Source of the DNA: Geminisphaera colitermitum TAV2
GTDB lineage: Bacteria; Verrucomicrobiota; Verrucomicrobiia; Opitutales; Opitutaceae
Length of the DNA stretch: 41,108 nt
NCBI RefSeq assembly: GCF_000171235.2
Contig: NZ_ABEA03000046.1
Span: 1-41,108, forward strand
Direction of reading: 5' to 3'
The notes under the pieces were generated by a model, which saw nothing but the letters and a program-made list of their open reading frames with translations, had not been told where the DNA came from and made no database searches. How positions within the stretch are numbered: the first letter of the stretch is position 1; every line of letters begins with the position of its first letter. Shown piece after piece: positions 9,576-16,845 of the stretch. The position numbers were made by a program, and so were the translations under genes.

Positions 9576-9742
9576 CGACGAGGGAGTAGCGAGTAGTCGG
9601 TAGCGAGTAGCGAGCATGAGGCGGCAAGCATAACTCTCGCAACCCACACTCCTCCTCCCCCCCCCTTACCATTATCCACAAAACAACTACACAGCTACTC
9701 TACTCGCTATCACTACCCGCTACTTCTTTCGCTACTTTTTTC
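9573..9742. repeat. TAGCGAG heptamer arrays in inverted arms
   Basis: From 9573 to 9614 six units run in exact 7-base phase, mostly TAGCGAG (variants TAGCGAC, TAGTCGG). The first one holds the restored-frame stop codon of the ATP-grasp gene. The right arm (about 9697-9740) carries inverted CTCGCTA/CCGCTAC units that reach to within a few bases of the alpha-E ATG. A C9 run lies in the centre (9657-9665). No gene is seen in the 170 bases. Confidence 0.8.
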
Positions 9743-9747
9743 CACTT

Positions 9748-10785
9748 ATGCTCAGTCGTGTTGCCAACAGCCTGTATTGGATGAGTCGCTACCTCGAGCG
9801 CGCCGAAAACACCGCGAGGCTCGTCGATGTGAATCTCCAACTCCTCCTCGATTTCCGTGATCTCGACGATCACACCCTCACCGTCCACTGGATGCCCATC
9901 GTCCAGAGTTCGGGGGACGAAACCCTCTTCACCTCGCTTCACCCGCGCGCCACCGGCGAGGCCGTGACCGAGTTCATGGTTTTCCAAACCGAGAACACCA
10001 ACTCCGTCCTCAGCTCCGTGTCGCAGGCCCGCGAAAACGCCCGCATGGTCCGCGACCAAATCACCGTCGAACTCTGGGAGGAACTCAACCGCCTCTACCT
10101 CTTCCTCCGCTCCCCGCGCGCCCGCCAACTCCTGCGCTCTGCGCCCTCCGAATTTTTTCAGGAAATCAAAGCCGCCTCCCTCTACCTCCAGGGACTCACC
10201 GACGCCATCGTCGTGCGCAACGAAGGCTGGCACTTCATCCACGTCGGCAAATACCTCGAACGCGCCGACAAAACCTCGCGCATCCTCGACGTCCGCCACA
10301 ACACCATCCCCCCCCGCGGCATTCCCGGCCCTGCCTCCCCGGCCGACGTCCATTCCTGGTCCGCCATCCTCCGCTCCTGCAGCGCATGGGACGCCTACCA
10401 ATATCTGCACGGCGCCGACGTGCAACCCGCCGGCGTGGCCGAACTCCTGCTCCTCTCCGACAGCTTCCCCCGCTCCGTCCGTTTTTGTATCCAACAACTG
10501 AATGCGGCCCTGCGCAGCATCTCCGGCGTGGCCGAAGGACGCTTCTCCAACGACGCCGAAAAACTCGCCGGACGCCTTCTGGCCGAACTCCAGTTCAACA
10601 CCGTCACCGAGATCTTCGAGACCGGCCTGCACTCCTACATCGACCTCCTCCAAACCCGCCTCAACGCCATCGGTGGCGCTCTCTTCAACACCTACATCCT
10701 GCACGCCTTCCAGGAGGACGAAACCGACCGTCTCCGCCAGCAGGAGGAACAGCAACAGCAGGAGTCCGATCCCCGCCATTCATGA
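9748..10785 (+). CDS. Alpha-E domain protein (DUF403)
   Basis: A 345-residue, all-helical alpha-E (DUF403) protein. The N-terminus MLSRVANSLYWMSRYLERAENTARLVDVN is diagnostic, and the second family motif HFIHVGKYLERADKTSRILDVR is at about 165-190. Biochemical activity is unknown. Members nearly always neighbour the permuted ATP-grasp and transglutaminase genes, and comparative genomics places them in a predicted peptide-synthesis or peptide-tagging system. Its stop overlaps the next start by four bases (ATGA at 10782-10785), indicating translational coupling. The C-terminus is Gln/Glu-rich and poorly conserved. Confidence 0.9.
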   Translation: MLSRVANSLYWMSRYLERAENTARLVDVNLQLLLDFRDLDDHTLTVHWMPIVQSSGDETLFTSLHPRATGEAVTEFMVFQTENTNSVLSSVSQARENARMVRDQITVELWEELNRLYLFLRSPRARQLLRSAPSEFFQEIKAASLYLQGLTDAIVVRNEGWHFIHVGKYLERADKTSRILDVRHNTIPPRGIPGPASPADVHSWSAILRSCSAWDAYQYLHGADVQPAGVAELLLLSDSFPRSVRFCIQQLNAALRSISGVAEGRFSNDAEKLAGRLLAELQFNTVTEIFETGLHSYIDLLQTRLNAIGGALFNTYILHAFQEDETDRLRQQEEQQQQESDPRHS

Positions 10786-11678
10786 AGCTTCACATCCTGC
10801 ATCGCACCTCTTACGCCTACGCCACGCCGGTCAAAGAAAGCTTCAACGAAGCCCGCCTCCAACCCGTCACAGCCAACGGACAAACCTGCGACCAATTTAT
10901 CCTGAAAATCCTGCCCGCCACCAAGCTCACGCACTACCGGGATTTTCATCTCAACTACGTGCACCTCTTCGAAATCACCGAACCGCACACGCATCTCTCC
11001 GTCGAAGCCACCTCCGTCGTCACCACCAGCAACGATCACCGCCTCCCCGACGACCAGATCACCACGCCCCTCTCCGCCATGCCCGCCTGCGCCTGGCTCG
11101 AACGCTGTTATGATTTCGTCCAGTCGAGCCACTACGTGGAACCCTCGCCCGAAGCCTGGCGCATCGGCCTCGACCTCACCGACGGCGCCGGCATCACCGA
11201 CGCCTGGCAGGCCGCGCGCGCCGTGATGCGCCACATCCACGCCACCTTCGCCTACACGCCCTCCGCCACGCACGTCCACACGCACATGCGCGACGTGCTC
11301 CGCCACCGGCGCGGCGTCTGCCAGGATTTTGCCCACGTCATGCTCGGCATCTGCCGCGCCCTCAAAATCCCCGCCCGCTATGTCAGCGGATACATTTACA
11401 ACGGTCCCGTTGACCAACTCCGCGGCGCCCAGGCCAGCCACGCCTGGGTGGAGGTTTACCTGCCCGACTTCGGCTGGCGCGCGCTCGATCCCACCAACAA
11501 CACCCAACCCGACGAGCGCTACGTGAAGACGGCCGTTGGCCGCGACTACGCCGACGTTTCTCCGCTCAAAGGCACCTATCGCGGCACCGGCGACCGCAAA
11601 CTCTCAGTCGAAGTTCTCGTCACCAATCTGGCTCCCGCCGCAACGACCTCCCACGCCCCTATGCCTGCGATGCGTTAG
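10782..11678 (+). CDS. Transglutaminase family protein (bacterial type)
   Basis: A 298-residue transglutaminase-like cysteine protease or amidase fold protein. The N-terminal beta domain is followed by the catalytic triad: Cys180 ([19 protein letters not shown]), His220 ([11 protein letters not shown]) and Asp236 (WRALDPTN). No signal peptide is seen, so it probably acts in the cytoplasm with its operon partners. It may trim or transfer the product of the ATP-grasp enzyme (inference from the conserved cassette). The start overlaps the alpha-E stop. Its 3' end overlaps the convergent dedA-like gene by 20 bases. Confidence 0.9.
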   Translation: MKLHILHRTSYAYATPVKESFNEARLQPVTANGQTCDQFILKILPATKLTHYRDFHLNYVHLFEITEPHTHLSVEATSVVTTSNDHRLPDDQITTPLSAMPACAWLERCYDFVQSSHYVEPSPEAWRIGLDLTDGAGITDAWQAARAVMRHIHATFAYTPSATHVHTHMRDVLRHRRGVCQDFAHVMLGICRALKIPARYVSGYIYNGPVDQLRGAQASHAWVEVYLPDFGWRALDPTNNTQPDERYVKTAVGRDYADVSPLKGTYRGTGDRKLSVEVLVTNLAPAATTSHAPMPAMR

Positions 11679-12342
11679 CCGCCAGACGCTTCGCCCGCGC
11701 CTCACGCCATCCCCGCCAGAACTCCCACACGATGGGAATCACCGACAGGATGATGATCGCCACAATCACGATTTTGAAATTCTTTTCCACAAACGGAAGC
11801 GTGCCGAAAAAATATCCCGCGTAGGTAAACCCGTAAATCCACACAAAACCGCCGATCACGTTGTAGGCAAAAAAGCGCGGATACGTCATGCTCCCCGCAC
11901 CCGCCACAAACGGCACGAACGTGCGCACGATCGGCACGAAGCGGGCCAGAATGATGGCGCGACCGCCGTATTTCTCAAAAAACTCATGGGCGCGTTCGAG
12001 GTGCTTTTTGCGCAGAAAAACCGAATCTTCGCGTTTGAACACTGCCGGGCCGATCCGGTTGCCGATCCAGTAATTGACCGTGTCGCCCAGCACCGCGGCG
12101 ACCCACAGGAGCAGCGCCACCAGATGAACGTTGAGCTGGCTGTCCACAGGCGCACTGAGCGCGCCGGCGGCAAAAAGCAACGAGTCGCCCGGCAGGAATG
12201 GCGTCACCACAAACCCCGTCTCCGCAAACACGATGAGAAAGAGGACGCCGTAGGTCCACAGGCCGTAGGTGGCCACGATCTCTTTCAAATGAGCGTCAAT
12301 ATGAAGGATGAAATCGATGAGTTTTTTGATGAGCTCAAACAT
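11659..12342 (-). CDS. DedA family membrane protein (VTT/SNARE-associated domain)
   Basis: A 227-residue inner-membrane protein of the DedA family, members of which move lipid carriers or phospholipids across the membrane and support proton-motive force. Family motifs are visible: [22 protein letters not shown] (about 45-66), the re-entrant [13 protein letters not shown], and the FxR/G region [19 protein letters not shown], where the conserved Arg and Pro are intact. The ATG at 12342 starts a natural N-terminus ([10 protein letters not shown]). The longer in-frame extension would translate the terminator and poly-A region and is rejected. Confidence 0.9.
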   Translation of the reverse strand: MFELIKKLIDFILHIDAHLKEIVATYGLWTYGVLFLIVFAETGFVVTPFLPGDSLLFAAGALSAPVDSQLNVHLVALLLWVAAVLGDTVNYWIGNRIGPAVFKREDSVFLRKKHLERAHEFFEKYGGRAIILARFVPIVRTFVPFVAGAGSMTYPRFFAYNVIGGFVWIYGFTYAGYFFGTLPFVEKNFKIVIVAIIILSVIPIVWEFWRGWREARAKRLAANASQA

Positions 12343-12360
12343 GATGGAAAATTGAGAACC

Positions 12361-12395
12361 AATAAAAAAAGCAGGCGGGGTAAAGCCGCCTGCTT
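12361..12395 (-). terminator. Rho-independent terminator of the small basic protein gene
   Basis: On the minus strand a perfect 8-bp GC stem (GCAGGCGG/CCGCCTGC, 12371-12378 with 12386-12393) with a short loop is followed by seven T. It lies 51 bases after the stop of the small basic protein gene and before the dedA-like start, so it should separate the two transcripts. Confidence 0.8.
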
Positions 12396-12427
12396 GGAAA
12401 AAGAAAAAAAAAAATGCCCGCGATGGA

Positions 12428-12439
12428 GGGGGGGGGGGG
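12428..12439. repeat. G12 homopolymer
   Basis: Twelve G in the 3' untranslated part of the small basic protein gene, before its terminator. Non-coding. Confidence 0.8.
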
Positions 12440-12446
12440 AGGGCAA

Positions 12447-12602
12447 TCAAACGTCAGGCTTGGTCTTGCGCAGACCCATGACGCGATCGCCTTCCTTCCA
12501 CTGGCTGCGCTTTTTGAGGAGCGCGACGCGCTCGAAACGCTTCAATACGTTGCGTTTAATGACGATGCCGCGGGGGCCTTGGAGACTGTTATGTTGTGAC
12601 AT
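12447..12602 (-). CDS. Small basic protein (Verrucomicrobia/Chlamydiae type)
   Basis: A 51-residue, strongly basic protein starting [18 protein letters not shown] and ending GLRKTKPDV, with the core [16 protein letters not shown]. It resembles a short conserved family known from Verrucomicrobia and Chlamydiae, thought by some to be associated with the ribosome or nucleic acid; I recall this family from memory. Its own strong terminator follows at 12361-12395, which fits a highly expressed small gene. No clear Shine-Dalgarno is visible. It is easy to miss because of its length. Confidence 0.75.
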   Translation of the reverse strand: MSQHNSLQGPRGIVIKRNVLKRFERVALLKKRSQWKEGDRVMGLRKTKPDV

Positions 12603-12640
12603 GACGTTGAAAAAAAGCGGATGTAGTTTCGTGAAAAGGG

Positions 12641-12952
12641 TCAGGAGCTAGAGTTGGCCATCGCCCAAGACAAGTACTTTTCTCCAACGTGCGCCGCCGC
12701 GACCACCACCCACTCCGGCGTCTCATAGGGATGGTGTTCATGCAACCACGCTTCCAGACGCGGCTGCTGGCCGGGGAGAAATTTGAAACAGAGCCGGTAT
12801 TCCGCGCTCTGCTGCTGTCCGCCTTCCCATCGGTAATGCGAGGTGATCGGCCCCTCAACCTGCACGCAGGCCGCCAGCCCGAGCCGAATCGACTCGGCGG
12901 CGAGCCGTTGGGCATCGGCTTCGTTTTCAAGAGTGGTCCAGGCAATCAGCAT
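12641..12952 (-). CDS. cutA: CutA1 family divalent-cation tolerance protein
   Basis: A 103-residue CutA1-like protein, a small trimeric ferredoxin-like fold linked to copper and other divalent-cation tolerance. Family signatures: LGLAACVQVEGPITSHYRWEG, then EWLHEHHPYETPE-type sequence (AWLHEHHPYETPEWVVV), then the C-terminal YLSWAM. Length and order are normal. It lies 39 bases upstream of the small basic protein gene on the same strand and downstream of the REPIN-like element. Confidence 0.92.
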   Translation of the reverse strand: MLIAWTTLENEADAQRLAAESIRLGLAACVQVEGPITSHYRWEGGQQQSAEYRLCFKFLPGQQPRLEAWLHEHHPYETPEWVVVAAAHVGEKYLSWAMANSSS

Positions 12953-12979
12953 AATAAAATATCTCCTAAAAAACGGGAG

Positions 12980-13078
12980 GGAGGTCTCTCCGAGACCTCC
13001 GTAGCATGTAGTTGGAAATTTTCGATGAGAGCTTGGTTGCGGTGCCCTATGCGGAGGCCTCGGAGAGGCCTCCCTACC
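12980..13078. repeat. REPIN-like element (paired inverted palindromes)
   Basis: Two palindromes with nine-base arms (12980-13000 and 13053-13073) face each other around 52 bases of unique DNA, and their flanks are also inverted (CCGTAGCAT against ATGCGG). Reverse-complemented, the right end starts GGTAG. The right-hand 30 bases (13051-13080) are identical to 5882-5911. It lies between the M32 peptidase stop and the cutA start. Confidence 0.85.
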
Positions 13079-13111
13079 AGTTGGATTGTGCTACATTTTC
13101 CCAACATTTCT

Positions 13112-14632
13112 TTAAAGCCACAACGTGGCGTAGCGGTTCTTCAAATACGCGAGCAACGGCGCGGGCGACAACTCCGACCCGGTGACGTGACGCACGAGTT
13201 CCAGCGCCGTGAAACGCCGCCCTTGCGCATGAACGTTCTCGCGCAGCCAGCCGAGCAAGCGCGAGAAGTCGCCGCGCGCAAAATCGGCCTGCAACCCCGA
13301 AGTCTCCTGCGCTGTCTCCCAAAGTTGCGCGGCAATCATGTTACCCAGGCAATAACTCGGGAAATACCCGAACGCCCCGCCGCTCCAGTGGATGTCCTGC
13401 AAGACACCCTCGCTGTCGGTCGCTGGCGTGAGCCCAAGCAGTTCTTGCGAAAGCGCGCGCCATGCCCCCGGCAAGTCGCGCACGGCAAGGTCTCCGGCGA
13501 AAAGACGCCGCTCGATCTCGAAGCGGAGCAGGATGTGCAGGTTGTAGTGCACCTCGTCGGCCTCCACGCGTATCAGCGTGGGCGATACGGCGTTGACGGC
13601 GCGATAAAGTTCGTCGGACGAAATGCCGTCGAGTTGCCGCGCAAAAAGCCCGCGGTAACGCGGCTCGAAATGACGCCAGAAGGCGCGGCTGCGCGCCACC
13701 TGGTTTTCCCACAGGCGGCTTTGCGATTCGTGCACCGCCATGCCCGCCGCCTGCCCGAGCGGCGTGCCTTGGAGAGGCAGCGGCAGCCCCTGCTCGTAAA
13801 GCCCGTGTCCCGTTTCGTGAATCGCGGAGAAAAGCGCTTCGAGCGGCTTGTCCTCGTGGAAGCGCGTGGTCATGCGGATGTCCGCCCCCGCGCCTTCGCA
13901 AAACGGATGCAGCGACACGTCGATGCGACCGCGCCGGTAGTTGAAGCCGATGGCGGTCGTCACCTCGGTGAGAAATTCCTGCTGCGCCTCGACCCCGAAT
14001 CCACGCAACCGCGCCTCCGCCTCGGCCCCGGCCTGCGCCGCCGGTGAAGCGTCGAGCGCACGGACGAGCGGCACGAGGCCGGTCTTGAGTTCGTCAAAAA
14101 GCCCGGTGATGCAGGCGCACGTCATGCCCGGATCGTGCTTGTCGATGGCGTAGTCGTAAGGGCGGTCTCCCCAGCCCAGCGCCTCGGCCTCGCGCCGGGC
14201 CAGATCGAGATGTTTTTCCAAAAAGGGCGCGAAGGCCGCGAAATTGTTGTCCGCCCGCGCCCCCGCCCATGCGTGATACGCGGCGCTCGTGAGTCGTGCT
14301 TTTTCGGATACAAGTTCGGCGGGCAACCGCGTGGCGCGATCGTAGTCGCGGCGGGCCTCGCGGACGTTGACGCGCTGGTCGGCCGTCAGCGCCGCGCCTT
14401 CGCGTTCGAGAGCGTCAAGCAGACGGCCTATCTCCGGATCCGTCGCCGCGGCGTGCTGGAGTTCCGCGATGAGCGCCATCTGCTCGGCGCGCTGGTCGGC
14501 GCTGTCGGGCGGCAGGTTGACCTGCTCGTCCCACCCCAGCAGCCCCGCCACAGTGCCGAGCAGATGCGAGCGACGGAGTTTCGCCAGCAGCGTGTCATGG
14601 AGCGCGGAGGAGGCAGAGGTGGTGGTGTTCAC
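13112..14632 (-). CDS. Carboxypeptidase Taq (M32) metallopeptidase
   Basis: A 506-residue cytosolic zinc carboxypeptidase of the M32 (carboxypeptidase Taq) family, which removes C-terminal residues from peptides. The zinc motif HETGH is at 272-276, with the downstream Glu ligand region AGMAVHESQSRLWENQVARS and the family motif DIRMTTRF just upstream. The early WDEQVNLPP at about 34-42 is also typical. Length matches the family (about 500). A possible 30-residue membrane peptide gene ends 21 bases before its start. Confidence 0.94.
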   Translation of the reverse strand: MNTTTSASSALHDTLLAKLRRSHLLGTVAGLLGWDEQVNLPPDSADQRAEQMALIAELQHAAATDPEIGRLLDALEREGAALTADQRVNVREARRDYDRATRLPAELVSEKARLTSAAYHAWAGARADNNFAAFAPFLEKHLDLARREAEALGWGDRPYDYAIDKHDPGMTCACITGLFDELKTGLVPLVRALDASPAAQAGAEAEARLRGFGVEAQQEFLTEVTTAIGFNYRRGRIDVSLHPFCEGAGADIRMTTRFHEDKPLEALFSAIHETGHGLYEQGLPLPLQGTPLGQAAGMAVHESQSRLWENQVARSRAFWRHFEPRYRGLFARQLDGISSDELYRAVNAVSPTLIRVEADEVHYNLHILLRFEIERRLFAGDLAVRDLPGAWRALSQELLGLTPATDSEGVLQDIHWSGGAFGYFPSYCLGNMIAAQLWETAQETSGLQADFARGDFSRLLGWLRENVHAQGRRFTALELVRHVTGSELSPAPLLAYLKNRYATLWL

Positions 14633-14653
14633 GATGTTGACGACTTATGGGTT

Positions 14654-14746
14654 TCAAAAAATGAAGCAACCAATGGTCCCGAGCACAATAAGCACGGCAA
14701 TCACCAGCAACGCATGGCGTTCACGATTGGTAAGACGCATGAGCAT
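14654..14746 (-). CDS. Possible tiny single-span membrane peptide
   Basis: A 30-residue ORF, MLMRLTNRERHALL followed by a hydrophobic span VIAVLIVLGTIGCFIF and a stop. The Arg-rich start and a single membrane helix make a plausible small membrane protein. It sits 21 bases upstream of the M32 peptidase on the same strand, so it could be a leader or coupled gene. Nothing in the family record is recognised. It may be chance. Confidence 0.3.
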   Translation of the reverse strand: MLMRLTNRERHALLVIAVLIVLGTIGCFIF

Positions 14747-14915
14747 GACACCGGCCAGCCAAACCTCCACACTGCCATCGCACGAGCTTCGAAAACGGGC
14801 TTTCGCTTTAAAATATCCCCAAATAGAAAATCAGAAACGTCATTATTCTTCATATAAGACGATTAAGCTACGTTTTTCTAACTTTCTCGCCTTTTTTAGC
14901 GATTTATTGAAAAGT

Positions 14916-14976
14916 TATAATTCTCCATTTATGACGAAAAAACTTGATTTTCGACTATAATTCGCCAATTCTGACG
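14916..14976 (+). promoter_or_regulatory. Direct repeat upstream of hipBA (operator/promoter candidate)
   Basis: Two 21-base direct repeats (14916-14936 and 14956-14976) agree at 18 positions. Each begins TATAATTC and ends TGACG, starts are 40 bases apart, and the second ends 4 bases before the hipB ATG. The TATAAT parts look like -10 boxes. The spacing suits two HipB dimers on one DNA face, so autoregulation is likely. The surrounding 14800-14975 is clearly more AT-rich than the window. Confidence 0.6.
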
Positions 14977-14979
14977 CGC

Positions 14980-15384
14980 ATGAGAATAACCCGGGATGCC
15001 ACCGATGATGCAATTTTGACCGAATTGGGTGCGCGCTTTACACATGCGCGGCTGGAGCGAAACCTGACGCAAGCTCAGTTGGCGGAGCAGGCTGGCGTGG
15101 CCAAGCGCACGGTCGAACGGCTGGAAGCCGGCGCGGTGGGCACGCAGTTGTCGGGCATCATCCGTATTGGCCGCGTGCTCGGCATTCTCGAACGGCTCGA
15201 TGCCCTTATCCCGGAACCCACGATCAGCCCGCTGGAACAATTAAAACTCCGCGGACGCCGACGCCAGCGGGCCACCGGCACGCGCGCGCGCAACATGAAC
15301 AGCTACATGAACACACCGGATTTCCCTCCGGGAACGCTGAACGAAACGCCCTTGCGCACTTGGAAATGGGGGGATGAAAAATGA
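14980..15384 (+). CDS. hipB: HipB-like antitoxin (XRE helix-turn-helix)
   Basis: A 134-residue protein with an XRE-type helix-turn-helix at about residues 23-60 (ARLERNLTQAQLAEQAGVAKRTVERLEAG). The C-terminal half is a basic linker (LRGRRRQRATGTRAR) and a tail ending WKWGDEK. It should bind DNA and its HipA partner to repress the operon and block the toxin. The ATG at 14980 is chosen; a TTG at 14944 would start inside the operator-like repeat. Its stop overlaps the hipA start by four bases (ATGA), typical of toxin-antitoxin pairs. It is longer than E. coli HipB (88 residues). Confidence 0.85.
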   Translation: MRITRDATDDAILTELGARFTHARLERNLTQAQLAEQAGVAKRTVERLEAGAVGTQLSGIIRIGRVLGILERLDALIPEPTISPLEQLKLRGRRRQRATGTRARNMNSYMNTPDFPPGTLNETPLRTWKWGDEK

Positions 15385-16718
15385 GCAGCATCCCCGCCCT
15401 TGATTCCACGCTGGCGGAGGTGCGCCTGTGGGGCAGCACGATCGGTGTCGTGGCGCTCGAAAGAGGAGCCTCCCACGCCACGTTTCAATACGACCCCGCG
15501 TTCGCCAGAAGCGGCATCCAGGTCGCGCCACTTATGATGCCGCTCGATGGGCGCGTGTATTCGTTTTCCGAATTACCCGCCGGGACATTTCATGGGCTCC
15601 CGGGCATGCTGGCCGATTCTCTGCCCGACAAGTTCGGCAACGCCCTCATCGACGCCTGGCTCGCCACGCAAGGCCGCCCTCCCGGCAGCTTCAACGCCGT
15701 CGAACGCCTTTGCTACACGGGGGCGCGCGGCATGGGCGCTCTGGAATTCGTGCCCAATGCCGGCCCGCGCCTGCGTCAGGCCAAAGACATACGGATTGAT
15801 GCGCTCGTCTCCCTCGCCTCGGAAATACTCCGGCATCGTAATGAATTAAAAACTACATTCTCCGACATCGACGCCGCCAAAAAGAACGCCCTGCGTGACA
15901 TCCTCCGCGTCGGCACCTCGGCCGGCGGCGCCCGGGCCAAGGCTGTCATTGCATGGAACCGCGACACCGGCGAAGTGCGCTCGGGACAGATCGACGCCGG
16001 AGCCGGGTTTGAGTATTGGCTGCTGAAATTCGACGGCGTCACCGGCAACAAGGACAAGGAACTCGAAGACCCCAAGGGCTACGGAGCCATCGAATACGCC
16101 TACGCGCTGATGGCCAAGGCTGCGGGTATCCGCATGAGCGAATGCCGTCTGATGGAGGAGGGTGGCCGCCGGCATTTCATGACGCGCCGCTTCGACCGTC
16201 CGCCCGGCGGCGGCAAGCTCCACATGCAGTCGCTGTGCGCGCTCGCGCACTACGACTTCAACCAGGCCGGCGCCTATGGCTACGAACAGGCCCTGCTGGT
16301 GATCCGCCAACTCGGCCTGCCGATGGAGACGACCGAGGAACAATTCCGCCGGATGGTTTTTAACGTCGTTGCCCGCAATCAGGACGACCACGTCAAAAAC
16401 ATTGCCTTTCTCATGGACCGCGAAGGCCGTTGGTCGCTCTCGCCCGCCTTCGACATCTCCTACAGCTACAACCCGGACGGCACCTGGACCTCGACGCACC
16501 AGATGACGATCAACGGCAAACGCGACGATTTCACCCTGCCCGATTTCCGAGCCTGCGCTCAAAGCGCGATGATGAAACGCGGACGTGCCGACACGATTCT
16601 CGCCGAGGTGACTGAGGCCGTGAAACGCTGGCCCAAATTCGCCGAACAAGCCGGCGTCGCCGAGGTGCAAACAAAACAAATCCGCCAAACCTTTCGCCTG
16701 AAAATCCCCGCGAAGTAA
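15381..16718 (+). CDS. hipA: HipA-like serine/threonine kinase toxin
   Basis: A 445-residue HipA-family kinase. HipA of E. coli phosphorylates glutamyl-tRNA synthetase and induces persistence; the target here is unknown. Seen: an N-terminal beta subdomain (EVRLWGSTIGVVALE), the P-loop-like VGTSAGGARAK at about 174-184, catalytic Asp335 in NQDDHVKN, and metal-binding Asp358 in PAFDI. The 23-residue spacing matches E. coli Asp309/Asp332, so the kinase looks active. A regulatory Ser-containing loop is not confidently assigned. It is in an operon with hipB and ends 125 bases before the next gene. Confidence 0.93.
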   Translation: MSSIPALDSTLAEVRLWGSTIGVVALERGASHATFQYDPAFARSGIQVAPLMMPLDGRVYSFSELPAGTFHGLPGMLADSLPDKFGNALIDAWLATQGRPPGSFNAVERLCYTGARGMGALEFVPNAGPRLRQAKDIRIDALVSLASEILRHRNELKTTFSDIDAAKKNALRDILRVGTSAGGARAKAVIAWNRDTGEVRSGQIDAGAGFEYWLLKFDGVTGNKDKELEDPKGYGAIEYAYALMAKAAGIRMSECRLMEEGGRRHFMTRRFDRPPGGGKLHMQSLCALAHYDFNQAGAYGYEQALLVIRQLGLPMETTEEQFRRMVFNVVARNQDDHVKNIAFLMDREGRWSLSPAFDISYSYNPDGTWTSTHQMTINGKRDDFTLPDFRACAQSAMMKRGRADTILAEVTEAVKRWPKFAEQAGVAEVQTKQIRQTFRLKIPAK

Positions 16719-16725
16719 CCGTATT

Positions 16726-16845
16726 TGTCTGGTAAAACGACACCACATTGAAGCGGTCATTACCTATGGGATTATCTGTGGGGAAAAATATGCTGCGAAA
16801 AAAGAGCTTGATTTACCAGACATATCCTGTTTTTGTCTGGCAAAT
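16726..16845 (+). promoter_or_regulatory. Operator-like boxes upstream of the GntR/LacI regulator
   Basis: Three copies of TGTCTGG(T/C)AAA: direct at 16726-16736, inverted at 16811-16822 (ATTTACCAGACA), and direct at 16834-16845. The last two form an inverted repeat with 11 of 12 matches and an 11-base spacer. The right half overlaps the chosen ATG (16844). This is a likely autoregulatory operator for the following gene and possibly the sugar locus. If transcription starts inside it, the upstream 32 in-frame codons are not translated. Confidence 0.65.

Noticed and set aside
16748-16843. Upstream start of the GntR/LacI regulator
   Set aside because: It would translate the operator-like repeat and give a non-homologous leader.
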